In this document: positions 60,286 through 64,000 of the stretch, in pieces
Numbering within the stretch: the stretch's first letter is position 1
How the letters are laid out: every line of letters begins with the position of its first letter
Assembly: GCA_963851325.1 (NCBI GenBank)
Contig: CAWKOR010000001.1
Location: forward strand, 3,596,001-3,660,000
From: DATGKG01 sp963851325
GTDB lineage: Bacteria; Desulfobacterota; Binatia; Binatales; Binataceae
Reading direction: 5' to 3'
Length of the DNA stretch: 64,000 nt
Position numbers and translations under genes: made by a program
The notes under the pieces: generated by a model
The model's database searches: none
Told to the model about the DNA's origin: nothing
The model's input: the letters and a program-made list of their open reading frames with translations, nothing else

Positions 60286-61368
60286 ATGACGGCTGCTCAC
60301 GGCATGACTCTGCTCGAAAAAACTATCGCTGCGATTGGTTCGGTCGACCTGGCTGCGGCCGCCAAGGCGCAGCAGCATCTCGATGCGCTGACCAAGCCTC
60401 CGGGTAGTCTCGGCTATCTGGAGGAGATAGTCCGCCGCTATGCTGCTATCCGGCGCGATGGTTCAGCGAGTGCGGGGCGCGGCGCGCTCGCAGTGTTTGT
60501 TGCCGATCACGGAATTGCCGAAGAAGGAGTCAGCGCCTTTCCGAAAGCGGTGACCCTCGAAATGTTGCGCAACATCGCGAGCGGCGGCGCGGCTATCAGC
60601 GTCCTCGCACGACGCTTCGGTTATGAGCTGCGCGTAGTTGACATGGGAGTTGAGGCGGACACCAGCCGCACTCCCTTCAAAGGAGTGACCTACCATCGCA
60701 TCGGTCCGGGCACGCGCAATTTTCTCAACCGCGAAGCGATGACGCGCGACGAAGCGCAACGGGCGCTCGAGGTTGGCATCGAAATCGCGCGCGAGTTGGC
60801 GGCTTCGGGAGTGACTCTCATCGGCATTGGTGAAATGGGGATCGCCAACAGCACTTCGGCCGCCGCGGTGATTTCGGCGGTGACCAAAATTCCCGCGGCG
60901 CGGCTGGCCGGGCGCGGGACCGGCCTCGACGATGCGGGATGGAAGCACAAGGTTGCGGTCATCGAGCGGGCGCTGACGCGGCATCGCGACGCATTCGGTG
61001 AAGGCCTGGCGATCCTGGCCGCGCTTGGCGGTTTCGAGATCGCCGCGATGGCCGGAGTATGCCTCGGCGCCGCCGCTGCAAATGTTCCGGTCGTGGTGGA
61101 CGGATTTATCGCGACCGCAGCCGCAACCGCCGCGAACAAGATGTCGCCCGGACTCACCGAGCATATGTTCTTCGGCCATCGCTCCTCGGAAGGCGGTCAT
61201 CGCGAGGTTCTCGAACTGCTCGGGGCGAGGCCGATTCTGGATTTCGAGATGCGCCTTGGCGAGGGCACCGGCGCGGCACTCGCGATGGCGACGATCGAAG
61301 CCGCACTCGACCTGTTTCACACTATGGCGACCTTCCAGAGCGCCGGCGTATCGGGAAAAATCCGGTGA
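60286..61368 (+). CDS. cobT: Nicotinate-nucleotide:dimethylbenzimidazole phosphoribosyltransferase
   Basis: A 360-aa enzyme that makes alpha-ribazole phosphate, the lower-ligand precursor of cobalamin. KPPGSLGYLEEIVRRYAAIR is the substrate pocket start, VFVADHGIAEEGVSAFPKAV and LIGIGEMGIANSTSAAAVIS are conserved blocks, and the catalytic glutamate lies in FEMRLGEGTGAALAMATIEA. The length is the usual one. Its stop overlaps the GTG of cobS. The presence of CobT suggests that the cell uses benzimidazole-type lower ligands. Confidence 0.97.
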   Translation: MTAAHGMTLLEKTIAAIGSVDLAAAAKAQQHLDALTKPPGSLGYLEEIVRRYAAIRRDGSASAGRGALAVFVADHGIAEEGVSAFPKAVTLEMLRNIASGGAAISVLARRFGYELRVVDMGVEADTSRTPFKGVTYHRIGPGTRNFLNREAMTRDEAQRALEVGIEIARELAASGVTLIGIGEMGIANSTSAAAVISAVTKIPAARLAGRGTGLDDAGWKHKVAVIERALTRHRDAFGEGLAILAALGGFEIAAMAGVCLGAAAANVPVVVDGFIATAAATAANKMSPGLTEHMFFGHRSSEGGHREVLELLGARPILDFEMRLGEGTGAALAMATIEAALDLFHTMATFQSAGVSGKIR

Positions 61369-62144
61369 CCAACACCGATGAAGGGTCGGCCTCCGCGCCC
61401 GCTGGCAGCGGAGGAATTCTCCTGCAGCTCCGTCTCGCGACGAGCTTTCTCACGATTCTTCCGGTAGCCATCGACTCCGCAAACGAATCTGACGTCGCGG
61501 CTTCGATGGCGTGGTTTCCGTTGATCGGCGTGGCGATGGGAATCGTGTTTGCGCTCGAGGACTATGCGCTGGCTTTTGTTCTAGGGCATGCGCTGCGTTC
61601 TGCGATCATCGTTCTCTCGATGGTGGTGCTTAGTGGCGCGGTTCATCTCGACGGCCTCGCCGATACCGCCGATGCGCTGGGAGGCGGCCGCGATCGCATC
61701 CGCGCGCTGGAGATTCTCCGCGACAGCAGGATTGGCGCGTTCGGCGCGATCGCGCTGTTCTTCGTACTCGGGCTGAAGGTGCTTTCGCTGGCTGGTTTGT
61801 CCGGCAGGTCTCGCCTGGCGGCGCTGATCCTCGCGCCGACGCTCGCGCGATGGGCGCTCGTCGCGGTGAGCTACAAGATGGATTATTTGAGAACCGACGG
61901 TGCAGGCTCTTCGATGCTGGGGCGCCAAAATGAGCGCAATCTCGCGATCTCCAGCGCCATTGCAATCCTCGCGATGATTCCGTTCATATCGGGCAAGGTA
62001 ATCGTCACATACTTGATCGCGGTCATCGCAACTGTCGCGATGCGATCGTTCTACCGCCGATGGTTGCGAGGGATCACCGGTGACTTGATTGGCGCGTGCG
62101 GCGAGCTGGTCGAGGTCATTGCGATGATCGTTATCGCATCGTGA
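61365..62144 (+). CDS. cobS: Adenosylcobinamide-GDP ribazoletransferase (cobalamin synthase)
   Basis: A 259-aa membrane enzyme that joins AdoCbi-GDP with alpha-ribazole. The start is the GTG at 61365, which overlaps the cobT stop (GTGA); the open frame reaches far upstream inside cobT but that is a shadow. The motif HLDGLADTADALGGGRDRIR holds the conserved DGxAD..D metal site. FLTILPVAIDSANESDVAAS and RWALVAVSYKMDYLRTDGAG are typical blocks. Several hydrophobic helices anchor it in the inner membrane. It is coupled to cobT. Confidence 0.96.
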   Translation: MTNTDEGSASAPAGSGGILLQLRLATSFLTILPVAIDSANESDVAASMAWFPLIGVAMGIVFALEDYALAFVLGHALRSAIIVLSMVVLSGAVHLDGLADTADALGGGRDRIRALEILRDSRIGAFGAIALFFVLGLKVLSLAGLSGRSRLAALILAPTLARWALVAVSYKMDYLRTDGAGSSMLGRQNERNLAISSAIAILAMIPFISGKVIVTYLIAVIATVAMRSFYRRWLRGITGDLIGACGELVEVIAMIVIAS

Positions 62145-62151
62145 CCAACTC

Positions 62152-62673
62152 CTATTTCGCACGCATCGGGTAGCCGGACACCATCAGGATCACCTCGTTA
62201 GCGATCGCGGCGATTTTCTGATTGGTCCATCCCAGCAGATCGCGAAAGCGCCGCGCGGTCGGATTGTCCGGGACGATGCCGGCGCCGACCTCATCGGTCA
62301 CGATGACCGACGAGAACGATGCGCGCGCGAGCGCGGCGGCGAGCCGATCTGCCGACGCGAGAATCGCTTCGTCCTGCGCGCCGATGCCCATCAGATTCGA
62401 AACCCACAGCGTCAGGCAATCGATGATGACGCCGTCGGCGCGCGACTCCAACGCGGCCAGCGCAATGGTGGGATCGAGCGCCTCTTCGATGGTCACGAAG
62501 TGCGCGGGGCGCGTCACCTTGTGATGAGCGATGCGGGTTGCCATCTCGACATCCAGCGCCTGGCCGGTCGCGATGAAAAACAGCCGCTTGCCTTTGATCG
62601 ATTGCGCCAGCGAGATCGCATGGGAACTTTTCCCGCTGCGCGCGCCGCCGGTGATGAGCGAAATTCGTTTCAT
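62152..62673 (-). CDS. cobU: Adenosylcobinamide kinase/adenosylcobinamide-phosphate guanylyltransferase
   Basis: A 173-aa bifunctional enzyme that phosphorylates AdoCbi and attaches GMP. The P-loop is LITGGARSGKSSHAISLAQS, and the guanylylated histidine lies in ATRIAHHKVTRPAHFVTIEE. ADGVIIDCLTLWVSNLMGIG and SSVIVTDEVGAGIVPDNPTA are conserved. It is encoded on the opposite strand to cobT-cobS with only 7 bp between the convergent ends, and it starts divergently from the riboswitch-controlled receptor gene. Together CobU, CobT and CobS complete nucleotide-loop assembly. Confidence 0.97.
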   Translation of the reverse strand: MKRISLITGGARSGKSSHAISLAQSIKGKRLFFIATGQALDVEMATRIAHHKVTRPAHFVTIEEALDPTIALAALESRADGVIIDCLTLWVSNLMGIGAQDEAILASADRLAAALARASFSSVIVTDEVGAGIVPDNPTARRFRDLLGWTNQKIAAIANEVILMVSGYPMRAK

Positions 62674-62731
62674 CGCGGTCCCCAGCGTACATGATGCGCC
62701 CGCGTTTTCGGAATCGAGGTTGACCTTGCGC

Positions 62732-62893
62732 GCCGACCGGCGTATCTATTCGCGGCACATCCGGTGCTCGGGAAGCCGGTTCAAAACCGGCGCTGCCCCG
62801 CAACTGTGAGGGATGACGCAGGCCCATCGATGCCACCGCTTCGCGCGGGAAGGCGGGCCGCAGGATGAATCCCAAGCCAGGAGACCGGCCGGA
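62732..62893 (+). promoter_or_regulatory. Cobalamin (AdoCbl-class) riboswitch
   Basis: The plus strand carries the B12 box and core of the class: GGTGCTCGGGAAGCCGGT then AAACCGGCGCTGCCCCGCAA, CTGT, and downstream GCAGGATGAATCCCAAGCCA followed by GGAGACCGGCC. The 5' ACCGG and 3' ACCGGCC can close the P1 stem. It lies 138 bp before the ATG of the BtuB-like gene, with GC-rich complementary segments in between that could sequester the ribosome-binding site. B12 should repress the receptor. Outer limits are approximate. Confidence 0.95.
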
Positions 62894-63031
62894 TGATTTT
62901 ATTGTCTGCCTTCCGCGGGGAGGGCGGGGCATCGGGAAATCTTCACCACGCCCGATTCCTTCGTTTTGAGGGAGCGGGTCTCCAATTGCCCGGCACTCAT
63001 CCGCGGATGCGACATTCACGCGGAGGAGTGA

Positions 63032-64000
63032 ATGCGGCCATTTCGAGTCTTCATTTTGTCCTGGGTGATCACCCAGCTCGCGGCGGCGACCGCGTATGCC
63101 GCCCCAAACCCAACTGCAGCTGCGAAGTCAACTGCGATTGCGAATCCAACTGCAGCGGCGACACCCACCGCGATTGCACCGCCGGGCGCGGCGCAGAATC
63201 CGCAGAAACTTTTGCCGGTGGTGGTGACCGCGACGCGCATCGAGCAGCCCATCGATCAGATTGGCACCACCATCAGCGTGGTTGAAAAAGACCAGATTCA
63301 GAAACAACAGATCGAGCAGGTGGGCAATGTGCTCGAGCAGGTGCCCGGCGTTGTGGTGTTGCAGAGCGGATCGCCGGGCACCGAGGCCGACGTTACCATT
63401 CGCGGCGCCTCCGCCTCGCAGACTCTCATCCTGCTCGATGGAGTCGAGGTCAACACCGGAGCGACCGGCGCTTTCGATATAGCGGATCTGACCACCAACA
63501 ATGTGAATCGGATCGAAGTGTTGCGCGGCGCGGGCGGCGCGCTTTACGGTTCGCAAGCGATCGGCGGCGTCGTGCAACTGATTACGGAAGAAGGGCAAGG
63601 TGCGCCCAAAGCGAGCATCCTTTCGGAGGGCGGCAATCGCGCGACGCAGCGTCAGGTGGCGACCGTCAATGGAGCATCGGGAAAGCTCGGCTACTCGGGT
63701 GCGCTCTCCTACTTTTCGACGCAGGGATTTCAGAAGATCAACGACAACAGCGACAATCTCTCCGGGGTCGGGCGGCTGGATTACCACCTCGATGAAAAGA
63801 CCACCATCCGAGGATTCGCGCGCTATACACGATCGAACGTGAGTCTCCCGGACTTCACGATTTTCAGCGGATCACTGAATCCTACTGCGCATCAACGCAG
63901 TGAGTTCATGCTGTTCAAGGGCGAGATCGAGCATGACTTCACTGAGAAACTGACCGCGCGGGTCAGCGGATCGTTCGTGCGCAATGACATCCGAATCAAC
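63032..64000 (+). CDS. TonB-dependent receptor, BtuB-like, N-terminal part (runs off window)
   Basis: The first 323 codons of an outer-membrane receptor. The ATG at 63032 has GGAGGAG just upstream. The signal peptide ends near YAAPN, followed by an Ala/Thr/Pro-rich stretch (NPTAAAKSTAIANPTAAATP). The plug domain starts VVVTATRIEQPIDQIGTTIS and holds QQIEQVGNVLEQVPGVVVLQ, VTIRGASASQTLILLDGVEV and IEVLRGAGGALYGSQAIGGV. Barrel strands follow. The B12 riboswitch upstream and the cob genes nearby make cobalamin or cobinamide the likely ligand. The C-terminal part lies beyond base 64000. Confidence 0.92.
   Translation, partial: MRPFRVFILSWVITQLAAATAYAAPNPTAAAKSTAIANPTAAATPTAIAPPGAAQNPQKLLPVVVTATRIEQPIDQIGTTISVVEKDQIQKQQIEQVGNVLEQVPGVVVLQSGSPGTEADVTIRGASASQTLILLDGVEVNTGATGAFDIADLTTNNVNRIEVLRGAGGALYGSQAIGGVVQLITEEGQGAPKASILSEGGNRATQRQVATVNGASGKLGYSGALSYFSTQGFQKINDNSDNLSGVGRLDYHLDEKTTIRGFARYTRSNVSLPDFTIFSGSLNPTAHQRSEFMLFKGEIEHDFTEKLTARVSGSFVRNDIRIN

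Noticed and set aside
62893..63285. 130-aa open frame starting inside the riboswitch leader
   Set aside because: It overlaps the expression platform and the start of the BtuB-like gene in another frame, and shows no domain.

Overview
The window is a GC-rich chromosomal segment of a diderm bacterium. It carries lipoproteins, a TonB-dependent receptor, an IHF-type protein and a sigma-54 response regulator. The gene complement resembles deltaproteobacteria-like soil or sediment lineages such as Binatota: paired acyl-CoA dehydrogenases, a luciferase-like flavin oxidoreductase, MaoC hydratases, a crotonase and an archaeal/eukaryotic-type ProS. That placement is inferred from gene content only. Genes are dense, many overlap by 4 bp (ATGA or GTGA), and TTG/GTG starts are common.

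Layout. 0-9 kb: 5' part of proS (minus), a SIMPL-domain protein, a crotonase, a 2-Cys peroxiredoxin, a VIT1/CCC1-like membrane protein, a peptide-type ABC importer lacking its ATPases, and a minus-strand operon of a UPF0104 membrane protein with two MaoC-like subunits. 9-15.4 kb: AlkA-like glycosylase, VOC protein, a probably bicovalent FAD oxidase, SppA, small proteins and a methyltransferase. 15.4-26.4 kb: an accessory region of secreted repeat proteins (beta-propeller, kelch/Thr-Pro protein with a broken beta-helix N-terminus, parallel beta-helix protein), an MFS transporter, a small broken gene, and a perfect 52-bp direct repeat that starts at the 3' end of the MFS gene and recurs 5 kb away. 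26.4-42 kb: acyl-CoA catabolism genes, a ferredoxin with an unusual tail, threonine ammonia-lyase, a MerR-TPR regulator, hisH-hisF-ribH, a histidine kinase/NtrC pair, an AI-2E permease and a PadR/hydrolase divergon. 42-50 kb: the conserved translation cluster tRNA-Val, thrS, infC (AUU start), rpmI, rplT, pheS, pheT, ihfA, merR. 50-57 kb: gene remnants, small membrane proteins, a secreted Ig-repeat lytic enzyme, and an AI-2E permease fused to a complete B12-binding-like module. 57-64 kb: a cobalt/nickel permease, an AT-rich GT-C-like membrane protein, cobT-cobS, cobU, a cobalamin riboswitch and a BtuB-like receptor.

How it fits together. The right end is a cobalamin acquisition and assembly locus: a NiCoT permease for the metal, cobT/cobS/cobU for the nucleotide loop, and a riboswitch-controlled outer-membrane receptor for uptake. 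The strongest candidate for something undescribed is the 618-aa protein at 53645-55501. It joins an eight-helix AI-2E-type permease to a helical cap plus Rossmann domain whose motif spacing matches the B12-binding signature, and it lies a few kb from this locus. A B12-responsive permease is an inference that can be tested.
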